Source: Parvibaculum sp. (GTDB taxonomy: Bacteria; Pseudomonadota; Alphaproteobacteria; Parvibaculales; Parvibaculaceae). From it: a stretch of 38,707 nucleotides of DNA. The position numbers were made by a program, and so were the translations under genes. Where the stretch lies: positions 1 to 38,707 of the forward strand of contig JAGUWA010000109.1 of the NCBI GenBank assembly GCA_020062605.1, in the 5' to 3' direction. Below the pieces are notes generated by a model. It saw nothing but the letters and a program-made list of their open reading frames with translations. It was not told where the DNA came from and did not search any database. Each line of letters starts with the position of its first letter. Positions within the stretch are counted from its first letter, which is position 1. Of the stretch, positions 1-9,691 are shown piece after piece.

Positions 1-1203
1 ATTCCGGAATACCAGAACAAGGCCGGACAGGAAGTGCACGAACTGCGCGACGCTCGCTCCGATGGCGACGCCTTCGATGCCGAACCGCGCACCAATCAGA
101 ACGCTGGCGCCGACCACCAGCGCATGTTCGATCTGAAGCAGGAGCAGCCATGCGGCTTTTCCCCGGGATTTCAGAATGGTGGCGCATAGACGGTTTGCCG
201 TTCGGAAAAAGAAGCCGGCCGCCAGCAATTGCATCAGAAGCGCCGCCTCGTCCCAGCCGCGCCCCAGAAGGATATAGATCAGTTCATAGGAAAGCACCGC
301 GCTGCTCGCCACGACCGGCAGAACAAACGCGCAATAAATAGCCATGCCGCGCACGAAGATGGTTCTGACGCGGTCCGTGTCGTCCTGGACGGTCGCCATC
401 ATCGGGAAGAGGACGGATTCGATGGAACCGCCGAGCGCGTTGATGGGGCGGAACGTGGTGCCTTGCGCGCGGACGTAGAAGCCGAGCGGCGCGGCGCCGA
501 AAAGGCGCGCCACGACTGCCTGGTCGAAGGCGAATATCATCTGCCGGAGAAGCTTCGCGGCGCTGATGCTGATGCCGAAGCCGAGAAGTTCGCGCGCGGC
601 GGCGCGATCCAGGCCGAGACGCGTGGGCGGCGGGCTTTGCCAGACATAGAGAGTGCAGAGCACGACGGCCTGCGCCACTTCCGCATAGACGAGCGACCAG
701 TAGCCGAAGCCGGCGAGGGCGAGACCGACGCCGATCAGCGCATAGCCGATGAAATAGGAGATGACCTGAACGGCGGCGATGCGGCGGAACAGCAGCTTGC
801 GATAGAGAAGGGCCTCCGACACGGACATGGCCGTGCGCAGCAGGACGACGAGGCAGAGAACGCGCAGGGCCTCCGCGCTCTGCGTGATCGACAGCAGCCG
901 GGAGATGGTCCCGGCTGCAAGATAAAGACCGCCCGCCAGAACGACGGCGACCAGCAGGGCCAGCAACTGCCCCGTCTCCAGATGCCGGGACTCCAGCTCC
1001 TTGCGCTGGATCAGGGCTGGCGCGATGCCGAGAGCGCCTTCGAGATCGATCACCGAAACGACGATCATCGCGGCGGCGACGATGCCGAAATCGGCGGGCG
1101 AGAGGTGCCGCGCCAGAACGCCGATGACGACGAAGCGCAACAACGTCTGGACGGTCGATCCGAGAAGGATGTAGGACACGCCGCCAGCGGCGCGGGACGT
1201 CAT
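1..1203 (-). CDS. Wzx-like polysaccharide flippase (MviN/MATE-like, polysaccharide biosynthesis family), partial, runs off left edge
   Basis: Manual reverse-complement translation from ATG at 1203: MTSRAAGGVSYILLGSTVQTLLRFVVIGVLARHLSPADFGIVAAAMIVVSVIDLEGALGIAPALIQRKELE..., open to position 1, many TM stretches. Absent from the ORF track because there is no stop in the window. ATGA overlap with the upstream GT2 gene. Confidence 0.88.
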   Translation of the reverse strand, partial: MTSRAAGGVSYILLGSTVQTLLRFVVIGVLARHLSPADFGIVAAAMIVVSVIDLEGALGIAPALIQRKELESRHLETGQLLALLVAVVLAGGLYLAAGTISRLLSITQSAEALRVLCLVVLLRTAMSVSEALLYRKLLFRRIAAVQVISYFIGYALIGVGLALAGFGYWSLVYAEVAQAVVLCTLYVWQSPPPTRLGLDRAAARELLGFGISISAAKLLRQMIFAFDQAVVARLFGAAPLGFYVRAQGTTFRPINALGGSIESVLFPMMATVQDDTDRVRTIFVRGMAIYCAFVLPVVASSAVLSYELIYILLGRGWDEAALLMQLLAAGFFFRTANRLCATILKSRGKAAWLLLLQIEHALVVGASVLIGARFGIEGVAIGASVAQFVHFLSGLVLVFRN

Positions 1204-2171
1204 GGACAAGGATGTGTCCTCCCGGTTCCGTTATTTTGCGCGCGGTTGGCCAGCGCCGGGTTCCAATGCTCGAAGAGCCCCGGCAGCAATATCGAGAGCG
1301 CGATGGCGCCGTAAAGGCCATAGGTCTTCAGGCATACCGGGTCCAGACGGATCGCCTGAAGCGCCATGCCGAGCGCATCCCCGCGCCTGCGCAGCGCTAT
1401 GCATCGCTTGATGTTGCTGTGCAGTTCGCGCAGCAGATGGGGCACCTTGTCGAGGCCGGATTCGAACTCGCTCATCACGTCCAGGAACAATTTTCGCCGC
1501 GCCACATGGGCGCTGAAATCGAGATTTCTGGAAATGTGAGACATGCTGTCTTCATGCACCATCCGGAACGACAGTGCTTCGTCCAGACAGGTCCAGCGGA
1601 GGGTCCTCACCGCTCTGTAGAGAAGATGGTGATCTTCCAGAAAACGCAGGCGCGGGTCAAAGCCGCCAAGGGCGCGGAAGGCGTCGGTTCGGATCAGAAT
1701 GGACGAGGTGAACGAAAACACGCCGCCGCGCAGAACGGCGCTTGCGAAGGCCTGCCGGTCATATGCGCTCCAGCGGTGATGGCCGAGCAGGGTGCCGTCG
1801 AGCGTCATGGTCCTGGTATCGCACAAGACCATGTCGAAGTCGGCGGCCACGGCCATCTGCCGCGCGAGCTTGGTTTCATCCCACCGGTCGTCGGCGTCGA
1901 GAAAGGCGATCCACTCGCCCCGGGCGAGGCCCGCGCCGTGATTTCTCGCGCTGCCCGGACCGGCATTGTCCTGCCGCACACAGGTGGCGTGCCAGCGCGC
2001 GGCGGCCTCTTCCGCCAGGCGCGCCTCTTCCGGCGACGAGCCGTCGTCGACGATCACAACCTCGAAGTCCCGAAATGTCTGTTCGGCGAGGCGACCGAGC
2101 GTCGCATCGATGAAACGACCCGCGTTGAAATAGGGGATGACCACCGAGACGGCGGGGGCGGCTCCGGTCAT
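1200..2171 (-). CDS. Glycosyltransferase family 2
   Basis: GT-A N-terminus VSVVIPYFNAGRFIDATLGRLAEQTFRDFEVVIVDDGSS and LARGEWIAFLDADDRW. Confidence 0.92.
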   Translation of the reverse strand: MTGAAPAVSVVIPYFNAGRFIDATLGRLAEQTFRDFEVVIVDDGSSPEEARLAEEAAARWHATCVRQDNAGPGSARNHGAGLARGEWIAFLDADDRWDETKLARQMAVAADFDMVLCDTRTMTLDGTLLGHHRWSAYDRQAFASAVLRGGVFSFTSSILIRTDAFRALGGFDPRLRFLEDHHLLYRAVRTLRWTCLDEALSFRMVHEDSMSHISRNLDFSAHVARRKLFLDVMSEFESGLDKVPHLLRELHSNIKRCIALRRRGDALGMALQAIRLDPVCLKTYGLYGAIALSILLPGLFEHWNPALANRAQNNGTGRTHPCP

Positions 2172-3385
2172 GGCGCGCGCCCCGGCAGCGCCTCGTCGAG
2201 GAAGCTTCGGCCCTCGGCCCGGAGTGCGGCCAATGTGCGGGCGATGCCGGCATGGTCATAGGGCAGGGTCGAAATGTTCGTGCACATCTCCTCAAGGCGC
2301 CCGCGGCCCGCCGGTTCGACGACGGAGACGTAGCGATGGGAAAGGCCGAGCTTCTCGGTGAGAGCCCTGTTTTTCGTCGGGAAGCCGAGCGTCGGTCGCC
2401 GCCGGTCCAGACAGATCAGCGGGCAACCGTTCAGAACGGCGAAGATGCTGCCATGCATCCGTTCCGACAGGCACAGGTCGAAGTGGCGTGCGAGGCCGGC
2501 CCATTCCAGAGGGCCGATGGGTGCGCCCGTGAGGTCGACATCCGCATAAGGGTTCTTGTCGGAGACCGAAACGATCTGGTAGCCCTGCTGGCGAAGCAGC
2601 GCGACGGCGGCGGCATAGGCGTCGTGAACGCCCGCGATCAGCAACAGGCGCGGGCGCTGAAAATCCACGCCCCAGCCCGCGAGGCGGGCGCGCAGCCTGT
2701 CGGTGGGAACGTCGCCGGTGAGGTCGGCTATGAAGGTCGGGTCGGGCGTCCAGGTTATTTTCTTTTCCAGCGCCGGGTCCGCCCAAAGCGCGAAGGCGCG
2801 CGTGCGTTCGTCGCGCACGCCGATCGCATCGAAGTCGCCCAGCGCCTCCGCGATCCGCCGCCGCATGCACTTCGGCAAGGCAAGCCAGTCGGTTTTTTCT
2901 CCCGCCGTTGCCGCATAGGCGATCTTGCGGACGTGCAGGGAGGGGCCCGGCCAGAAGACATTCGGGAAGGCTGGTGCGTAAGGGTCCGTCTGGAGACGCA
3001 GGAGACCCTTCAGGCGGTGCTGGAATGCGATTTTCCACACCTCATCGCTGCCGACCACCAGCGCGTCGTAGCGCGACTGAATATAGTCGAAAGTAAGTCG
3101 GCGCGCCTTGCTATGGAAGCGGCGCGGGCTCAGCGGCAGATCGTTGTCATAAAAGGCTTGCAAAGCCTTCTTCCGATCATCGTCCGCCGGTCCATAGGCG
3201 CGCGCCATCAAGACGGGATAGCGATGATCGACGATCTCGACCTCCGCCGCCGGGCGCAACTCGCCGATCGCCCGATGCAAGGCCAGACTTTGCAGAATCG
3301 CACCCTCATTAAAACCCGCATGCAGTGTCAGAGTTCCGAAACGCATCGCCTCATTCAATTTCAATAATACCAACCGCGTAATCAA
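2168..3385 (-). CDS. Polysaccharide pyruvyl transferase family protein
   Basis: PF04230-like pattern: GTLTLHAGFNEGAILQSLAL, YDALVVGSDEVWK, CLSERMHGSIFAVLNGCPLICLD. Confidence 0.85.
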   Translation of the reverse strand: MITRLVLLKLNEAMRFGTLTLHAGFNEGAILQSLALHRAIGELRPAAEVEIVDHRYPVLMARAYGPADDDRKKALQAFYDNDLPLSPRRFHSKARRLTFDYIQSRYDALVVGSDEVWKIAFQHRLKGLLRLQTDPYAPAFPNVFWPGPSLHVRKIAYAATAGEKTDWLALPKCMRRRIAEALGDFDAIGVRDERTRAFALWADPALEKKITWTPDPTFIADLTGDVPTDRLRARLAGWGVDFQRPRLLLIAGVHDAYAAAVALLRQQGYQIVSVSDKNPYADVDLTGAPIGPLEWAGLARHFDLCLSERMHGSIFAVLNGCPLICLDRRRPTLGFPTKNRALTEKLGLSHRYVSVVEPAGRGRLEEMCTNISTLPYDHAGIARTLAALRAEGRSFLDEALPGRAP

Positions 3386-3461
3386 GGTAACAGAAAAAGG
3401 GCCGACGCGATTGTTCCAGAGTCGGAATTATATATAAAGATCATCCGGCATTTGGGGGTAG

Positions 3462-3492
3462 TGAAGTGGACCCCATCCGTGGGACCACTTCA
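3462..3492. repeat. Imperfect inverted repeat (tgaagtggaccc / gggaccacttca, 12-bp arms, 7-bp spacer) between divergent genes
   Basis: Arms 3462-3473 and 3481-3492 are reverse complements with one mismatch. Confidence 0.6.
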
Positions 3493-3575
3493 GTAGACTT
3501 ATCCTTGTGTCGCCTTGTGCTTTAGCGGACTGGCTGCGAGACTGGCCGGGCCACAGAATGCGGACGTTGCAGAAC

Positions 3576-5541
3576 ATGAATCATCGGAGAGACATTGATG
3601 GTTTGCGCGCCCTGGCGGTCTTGCCGGTCATTCTCTACCACGCAGGCGTGGAGTTTTTCTCCGGCGGGTTTGTCGGCGTCGATGTCTTCTTTGTCATTTC
3701 GGGTTTTCTGATCACCGGCATCATCAAGTCCGAGGTCGATGCCGGCCGGTTCTCCGTCATCAATTTTTACGAGCGGCGAGCGCGCCGCATTCTGCCGGCG
3801 TTTTTCATGATCGTCGCGGTGACGGCGGGAGTCGGCTGGTTCACGATGCTCCCCGAGGATTATCAAGGCTTCGCCGCCTCAGCCATCGCTTCGGCGCTGT
3901 TCGTCTCGAACATGTTTTTCTGGGCGCAGGCGGACAATTATTTCGACGCGCCCGCAGAGACCAAGCCGCTACTGCACACCTGGTCTCTTGCCGTTGAAGA
4001 ACAGTTCTATCTGATTTTCCCTGTCGCCATTCTTGTCATCATGTTCTTCATTTCGCGTTATCGGCGCAAGGACGCCATGCTCGTCCTCATCATCGCGGCG
4101 GCGACCCTCCTCTCCTTCGCTGTGGCGGTCTGGGCGACGAGCCACAAGCCCGTCGCTGCATTTTACTGGCTGCCCAGCCGCGCCTGGGAACTGATGCTCG
4201 GATCGTTGCTGGCGCTGGGTGCCGTGAAACCGGCCCGGCGTCAGTGGCATGCGGAGGCCGCCGCGTTCATCGGCGTCGCCTTCATCGTGGCGGCGATCTT
4301 CGGCTATTCGAGGACGACGCCTTTTCCGGGTCTGAGCGCCCTGCTGCCGACGCTGGGCGCAGCCGGTATTCTTTATGCCGGTCTCGACGGGCGCGCGACG
4401 GTCGCCGGGCGCGGACTCAGCCTTCTGCCGTTCCATTTTGTGGGGCTCATTTCCTATTCGCTCTATCTTTGGCATTGGCCGTTGATCGTCTTCAACAAGA
4501 TCTATTTTGGCGAAGAGACCAGCCCTGCCGTCGTCGCCGGCGTGATCCTGGCATCCTTCGTTCTGGCCACATTGTCGTGGCGCTATGTCGAGGGGCCTTT
4601 CAGAAAAAAGCCCCCCCCCCCCCCCGCGCCTCACGCGGGCACGTATTTTCGCTCTCTCCGCCGCCGCCGTCGCGCTGACGGTCGTCCTGTCCGCCGGCAT
4701 CGTCTGGCGGGATGGCTTCCCCGGCAGATTGTCTCCACGGGTGGAGGTGATCATGGACCGGCACCAGTATGAGGACGCGCGATATGGAGAGTGCCACCGC
4801 GCTTCGGAATTGCACCTGAAGGCGGATGACCTTTGTCTCCGCGGCGCGCCGGGACGGGCGGCAAGTTTCGTGCTGATTGGCGACAGCCACGCGGCCGCTC
4901 TGGCGGCGGGCGTTTTTGCGGCGGCAAAAATATCCGGCGTGGCGGGCTATCAGCTCACGGATTCAGGCTGGCGGCCAACCTATCCCTATATTCGTCTGTC
5001 GCGGGACAGCCAGGACCTCTGGATGAACGAGCAGCTTCGGCAGGTGCTGTCGGACAAGGCGATAGATCGCGTGGTCGTTATCGTGAACTGGGCCTCGGCG
5101 GTCGGCCAGACCTATATGCTGAACGCCAAGCCGGTGGCTGGAGCGGAAGCGGTGCCCGCCGCGCTCGTGGCGCTTGTTCAACGCCATCCTGAAAAGAAAT
5201 TCGTCCTGCTTGAGGATACGCCTTGGGCGCGCACGTTCGGCGTGAGAAATCTGGCGCAGGCGATGATGTTCAACCGCCCGTTCGATCCGAAAATTCCGGT
5301 CGATGAATACAAGCGTGAGTGGCGCCGGACGCGCGACGTGCTGAGGCCCCTGGAGCGGCTGCCGAATGTCGAATGGGTGGACATCTCCGACAGCTTGTGC
5401 GACGAGCGCTTCTGCCACGGCCAGCGCAACGGCGAAACGCTCTATTACGACGCCGACCATCTGACCAGCCAGTTCGCCGAGAGGCAGGCGGACAGGATTG
5501 CTCGCATATTCGGAAACGATCAGTCAGGCCGCGACCGGTAA
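3576..5541 (+). pseudogene. Acyltransferase-3 (OafA/YrhL-like) plus SGNH domain protein, split by a +1 frameshift at a C15 tract; possibly phase-variable rather than dead
   Basis: Frame 1 (MNHRRDIDGLRALAVLPVILYHAG...VDVFFVISGFLITGII...HTWSLAVEEQFYLIFP...) reads to the poly-C tract. The second frame (PRLTRARIFALSAAAV...FVLIGDSHAAALAAGVF...YYDADHLTSQFAERQADRIARIF) continues to 5541. Removing one C restores a ~654-aa protein. Confidence 0.88.
4611..4625 (+). repeat. Homopolymer tract of 15 C inside the acyltransferase reading frame
   Basis: Direct count: gaaaaaag followed by 15 C then gcgcctcacg. Confidence 0.95.
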
Positions 5542-5604
5542 GCCGCGCCGGATAGACAAGAAAAACTTTCTTGCCGCTCTTGAGCAAGGCATCGATTGTT
5601 TTTT

Positions 5605-5901
5605 TCAGGCTCTCTTGCGCAGCCTGTGCTGTTGTCCGAACACGCCCTGGTGCCATTCGCGCGAGGGCACCAGCACGTCCGGCGAACTGCCGATCATGTT
5701 CCAGACGATGTTCGATCCGCCTCGTCCGAAGCAGTCCAGGATGAAGGCGCGCGGCGGCAGCGGGTGGTCCTCCTCCCTCCCGGTCCTCATTCCCTCTCCG
5801 TTGCGGCTCGTGTCGTTCATCTCCGGCCTCGTCCAAACCGGGCACAAGTTTTTTCGTCCGTGTCTGCGGCGCGCTCGCGTCCCCGGATGTGACGTTTGCA
5901 T
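5605..5901 (-). pseudogene. N-terminal fragment of a sulfotransferase-like protein
   Basis: RAFILDCFGRGGSNIVWNMIGSSPDVLVPSREWHQGVFG resembles the PAPS-binding start of sulfotransferases. It ends after 98 codons, far short of a complete enzyme. Confidence 0.5.
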
Positions 5902-5928
5902 GACATTTCGATGACAGTCATCCCTTTT

Positions 5929-7113
5929 TCAGGCGTTTTCGGCCCCTCTTATCCCCGGCAGCGTCCGGTAGAGCGCCATGTGTTGTGCGACCACGCTCTC
6001 CATTCCGAAGCGTGTGGCGAGGGTCTCGCGGGCGGCGGCGCTCATTCGCGCATAGCGCTCCGGGGGTGTCGCGGCAGCCCTTTCGAGCGCCTCCACGCAA
6101 CTCGAAATATCTCCCGCTTCGAAGAGATAACCGTTCGTTCCGTCTTCCACCATGTCCTCGACGCCGCTCACGCGCGTCACCACGGGCACGACGCCGAAGC
6201 TCATCGCCTCCAGCACGGAATTCGACATGCCTTCCGAAAGCGACGTGGACAGATAAAAATCCGCTTTGCGCAGAGCCGGCGTCACATCGTCCATGCGTCC
6301 CGTGAATTCGACGCGGGCGGCGATACCGAGGTCTTGGGCGAGAGCCTTCAGCTCTTCCTCTCGCGGGCCGTTGCCGACGAGCATCAGCTTCGCGGCGTGC
6401 TTGCCTTCGAGCTCGGTAAAGCTTCGCAGCATCGTGTCGAGAGCCTTTTCGCTGTCGAAACGCCCCATGAAAAGGAAGATGCTTTCGTTTCTCTCTCGCG
6501 CGGCGCGCGGTTCGAGCTGCGGCATGATGACGCCGTTTGGAATGCGATGAACACGGGCTTTTTCGATGCCGTGGCGTTCCACGTCGTCCACCATTTGTGC
6601 GCTGTTGGCGATGAAACCCGTCGTCAGGCGTTTCACGAGTGCCGCGAACTGCGGGCCGAAGAGGCGTTTGTTCTTTACCGTATCGATGTCGAAATCGTAT
6701 CCGCCGCGTCCGAACTTGATGAGTGCGGGCCGTCCGGCGAGTTTCGCGCCGATCAGCGGGCCGACCGCGTGCAGCCGTCCGTGCACGATGTGAACCACGT
6801 CGTAGCTCCGCCTGTGCCGCCACAGCCACCAGGCCGTGCGAAGCGACCACCAGGCAAAGGAGAAAAAGTGACGGCCGCCGAGATTGGGCAGGCTGGTCAG
6901 GCGAAAGCGGATGATGCCGACGCCGTCCTTCGTTTCGCGCGCCGGCGTGTCCGCCTCGATGCGCGGTGCCAGCAGCGTGACCTTCGCACCCTCGCGCACC
7001 AGCGTGGCCGCGAACTTCCGGCTCTGCTGCTCCGCGCCGCCGAAGGACTCCGGCAGGTAGGTCGGCAGGACGAGCACGATGTGCAGGGAAGAGGTGCTGG
7101 GAGGTCTATCCAC
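5929..7113 (-). CDS. Glycosyltransferase family 4 (GT-B)
   Basis: HIVLVLPTYLPESFGGAEQQSRKFAATLVREGAKVTLLAP...IPNGVIMP...FMGRFDSEKALDTML...LSEGMSNSVLEAMSFGVVPVVTRVSGVEDMV. GTG start. Confidence 0.92.
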   Translation of the reverse strand: MDRPPSTSSLHIVLVLPTYLPESFGGAEQQSRKFAATLVREGAKVTLLAPRIEADTPARETKDGVGIIRFRLTSLPNLGGRHFFSFAWWSLRTAWWLWRHRRSYDVVHIVHGRLHAVGPLIGAKLAGRPALIKFGRGGYDFDIDTVKNKRLFGPQFAALVKRLTTGFIANSAQMVDDVERHGIEKARVHRIPNGVIMPQLEPRAARERNESIFLFMGRFDSEKALDTMLRSFTELEGKHAAKLMLVGNGPREEELKALAQDLGIAARVEFTGRMDDVTPALRKADFYLSTSLSEGMSNSVLEAMSFGVVPVVTRVSGVEDMVEDGTNGYLFEAGDISSCVEALERAAATPPERYARMSAAARETLATRFGMESVVAQHMALYRTLPGIRGAENA

Positions 7114-7254
7114 GTATTAGGTACCGATCTGAACGGGTCTGCTGGCGGCCGTTCCGGAGAATGCCAGATTTTGTCCTGTCTCTCTCGAAATATTGCTAGA
7201 GTTCTTCAACAAACGCATCGGCGACTTCAACCATACTTCCTTCATCACGGCTCC

Positions 7255-8400
7255 ATGTCATCCAGGCTCCGCATCGTCCATGTCATAACCCGCTTCGTTA
7301 ACGGCGGGGCGGACGAGAACACGCTCCTGACCTGCAACCATCAAGCCGAAGCAGGGCATGAGGTCTGGCTCGCCTACGGGCGGGACTGGACGGAGCGCAT
7401 GCGCGGCCAGCTCGATCCGCGCGTCAGGGCGGTGGCGATTCCATCGCTGGTGCGGGAGATTTCGCCGGCGAAGGATGTTGCTGCCTTGTGTGCGCTGGCG
7501 AGACTTTATCGCCGCGTCCGCCCCGACATCGTCCACACGCATACGAGCAAGGCCGGCATTGTGGGCCGTCTCGCCGCCTTGGCCTGGTTGCCCGCGAGGG
7601 TCGTTCACGGCGTGCACATCCTCCCCTTCACGAGCGAGCCCTTTCCGAAACGCATCATGTATGTCCTGCTGGAGCGGCTCGCGGCGTTGCGCACCCATGC
7701 CTTCATCGATGTCAGCGAGGGCATGCGCGACCTCTGCCTCGAATATGGGCTGGGGACGAATGACAATCACTTCGTCATCCGGAGCGGCATGGATGTGGAG
7801 CGATTTCGCGACGCATTGCCCGCGGACGATCTCTTGGCCTTGCGACAATCCTGCGACGGTGCCGTGATCGCCGGCTACGTCGCCGTCCTCGAAAGGCGGA
7901 AAAGGCATCTCGAACTCCTGAAGGCGTTGGCGCCGCTGCTCGCGAAGAACAGGGACCTGTTCCTTGTGCTCGCGGGCGACGGTCCGGAGCGTCCGGAGCT
8001 CGAACGGTTCGTGCACGACAAGGGTATCGCCGGGCGTGTGCGCATCCTGGGCTTCCGGGAGGATGTGGATCGGGTGGTCTCCGGCTGCGACATCTGCCTG
8101 TTCGCCTCGCAGCGGGAAGGCTTGCCCCGCTCGGTCGTCCAGTATGTCATTGCGGGGAAACCCGTCGTCGCTTCGGCGCTTCCGGGCATCGAGCGCGTCG
8201 TCCGCGACGGCGAGAACGGTTTCGTGGTGGCGGGGGACCGGCTCGATGGCATTGCCGAGGGGCTGGAGAAGCTGATGCGGGATACCGGACTTCGCGCAAG
8301 CTTCGCCGCCGCCAGCGCCGCAACCGATCTGTCCGAGTGGGACGCGCGTATAATGACGGACCGGATCGGGAGTGTGTACTCTTGGGTGCGTCATGATTAA
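7255..8400 (+). CDS. Glycosyltransferase family 4
   Basis: MSSRLRIVHVITRFVNGGADENTLLTCNHQAEAGHEVWLAYG...IVHTHTSKAGIVGRLAAL...LFASQREGLPRSVVQYVIAGKPVVASALPGIERVV. The upstream ORF extension to 5896 is antisense to another GT and is not accepted. Confidence 0.92.
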   Translation: MSSRLRIVHVITRFVNGGADENTLLTCNHQAEAGHEVWLAYGRDWTERMRGQLDPRVRAVAIPSLVREISPAKDVAALCALARLYRRVRPDIVHTHTSKAGIVGRLAALAWLPARVVHGVHILPFTSEPFPKRIMYVLLERLAALRTHAFIDVSEGMRDLCLEYGLGTNDNHFVIRSGMDVERFRDALPADDLLALRQSCDGAVIAGYVAVLERRKRHLELLKALAPLLAKNRDLFLVLAGDGPERPELERFVHDKGIAGRVRILGFREDVDRVVSGCDICLFASQREGLPRSVVQYVIAGKPVVASALPGIERVVRDGENGFVVAGDRLDGIAEGLEKLMRDTGLRASFAAASAATDLSEWDARIMTDRIGSVYSWVRHD

Positions 8401-9688
8401 TTACCTGCTTCCCCTCACCATCACGTGCCTCTTTCTGCCCTTCAGGGATCAGTTCGGGCCGGTGCAGGTGCGGCCGTTCGATGGCATGGTCGTTCTCCTG
8501 CTGTTGGCATCGCTGCCGCAGGCGGCCGCGATGCTTCGTTCGAAGCTCTCGCTCGGCCTTATTCTCATCGTTCCCTTTCTTGTCATTCACGTCCTGTCGG
8601 CGTTCACCCATTCAGGCACAAATGGCATTCGTGAGCTGCTTCAGGCCTCATTGCTCTTCGCGGTGGCGTTTCTGATCAACTTCCATGCGGACAAGCTGGA
8701 CTACAGGAAAGCGGGAGCGGTGTTGCTGGTCGGTATGTTCGCCGTCATGGCCTACAACATCGGCTGGCATATCAGCCAAGGGTTCTGGTCGGGATGGAAG
8801 AGGCTCCTCGACCCCAAGGCGGTGTTCTCGTTCTTGCCTATGCTGCTCGGTGTCCATCTCCTTCTCACGCCAAAGCATCAAAGAAGGACGTACTGGATTT
8901 TATGGTGGGTCGTCGGCATTGCAATTGTGTTGTCGGGCGAACGCAAGGCACTACTCGCTTATGCGCTGCTTTCGGTGGCGTTTATCGGCCGCGGGCAGTT
9001 GCGCCTGGTGGCACCGATTGCGGCCGTCGGGTTTGCGGGACTGGTGATTTTCGCGGGCCTCACGGATAACCGGTACCTTGCGAAGCAGCTGGATTCGATT
9101 CTGGAGCCATCTCCCACTCAACTGTCGTTGGGCGCGCTGGCTTCCGGTGATATACCGCGGTCGCTCAGCAACGCCTCGCGCGAATTTCAGATGGCGCAGA
9201 GCGCCGAGCTAATGTCGAAGCATCCCGTCTTCGGCGTTGGCACGAATGCATATGTCGATTTGATCATGCAGCGGTTCGGATCGCTTCCCCGCTACCTGAA
9301 GCAGGGGGTGCACAACGAGTTCCTCAGGGTGTTTGTTGAGAACGGGGTAGTCGGTTTTGCTGCCTATGTCACCATCTGGCTCGTGGCAACGATACGACTC
9401 TGGACGCTCGCGACGAGGCTCCATCAGACAGGTTACTTCGATGCGATGCGGGCCAGATTGCTGACGGCAACGCTTCTGGTTCCGCCGTTCTTCTATGTGG
9501 CTTTGGAGGCGTCCGGAACCCGCGTCATCATGGCGGGGATTGTAGTCAGCCTGTCTCCGGATGTTTTGCGGCTCGCCACCTATCGGTCCATCCGTACGGT
9601 AAGGCAAGAAAGCCGATACGGCCTGGAGCCGCCTGAGACCAATGGGACCCTCGCCGGCCACAGGCAGAGTTCGTCCGCAGGAAAGTGA
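8393..9688 (+). CDS. O-antigen ligase / polymerase family membrane protein (Wzy- or WaaL-type)
   Basis: Polytopic protein with the conserved loop KHPVFGVGTNAYVDLIMQRFG...YLKQGVHNEFLRVFVENGVVGFAAYVTIW, typical of PF04932-like proteins. Confidence 0.87.
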   Translation: MINYLLPLTITCLFLPFRDQFGPVQVRPFDGMVVLLLLASLPQAAAMLRSKLSLGLILIVPFLVIHVLSAFTHSGTNGIRELLQASLLFAVAFLINFHADKLDYRKAGAVLLVGMFAVMAYNIGWHISQGFWSGWKRLLDPKAVFSFLPMLLGVHLLLTPKHQRRTYWILWWVVGIAIVLSGERKALLAYALLSVAFIGRGQLRLVAPIAAVGFAGLVIFAGLTDNRYLAKQLDSILEPSPTQLSLGALASGDIPRSLSNASREFQMAQSAELMSKHPVFGVGTNAYVDLIMQRFGSLPRYLKQGVHNEFLRVFVENGVVGFAAYVTIWLVATIRLWTLATRLHQTGYFDAMRARLLTATLLVPPFFYVALEASGTRVIMAGIVVSLSPDVLRLATYRSIRTVRQESRYGLEPPETNGTLAGHRQSSSAGK

Positions 9689-9691
9689 GTC

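Noticed and set aside
284-1321. Minus-strand ORF of 345 aa over the flippase
   Set aside because: Wrong frame; arginine-rich translation. The correct frame gives a clear flippase starting at 1203 and open to the left edge.
229-3367. Long plus-strand ORFs (229-1314, 1212-2261, 2252-3367)
   Set aside because: Antisense shadows of the Wzx-like, GT2 and pyruvyltransferase genes in high-GC DNA; compositions rich in R, H, Q, D with no recognisable motifs.
5896-7254. Upstream 453-codon extension of the 834-aa plus-strand ORF
   Set aside because: Lies antisense to the GT4 gene 5929-7113 and lacks family motifs; the real GT4 starts at ATG 7255.
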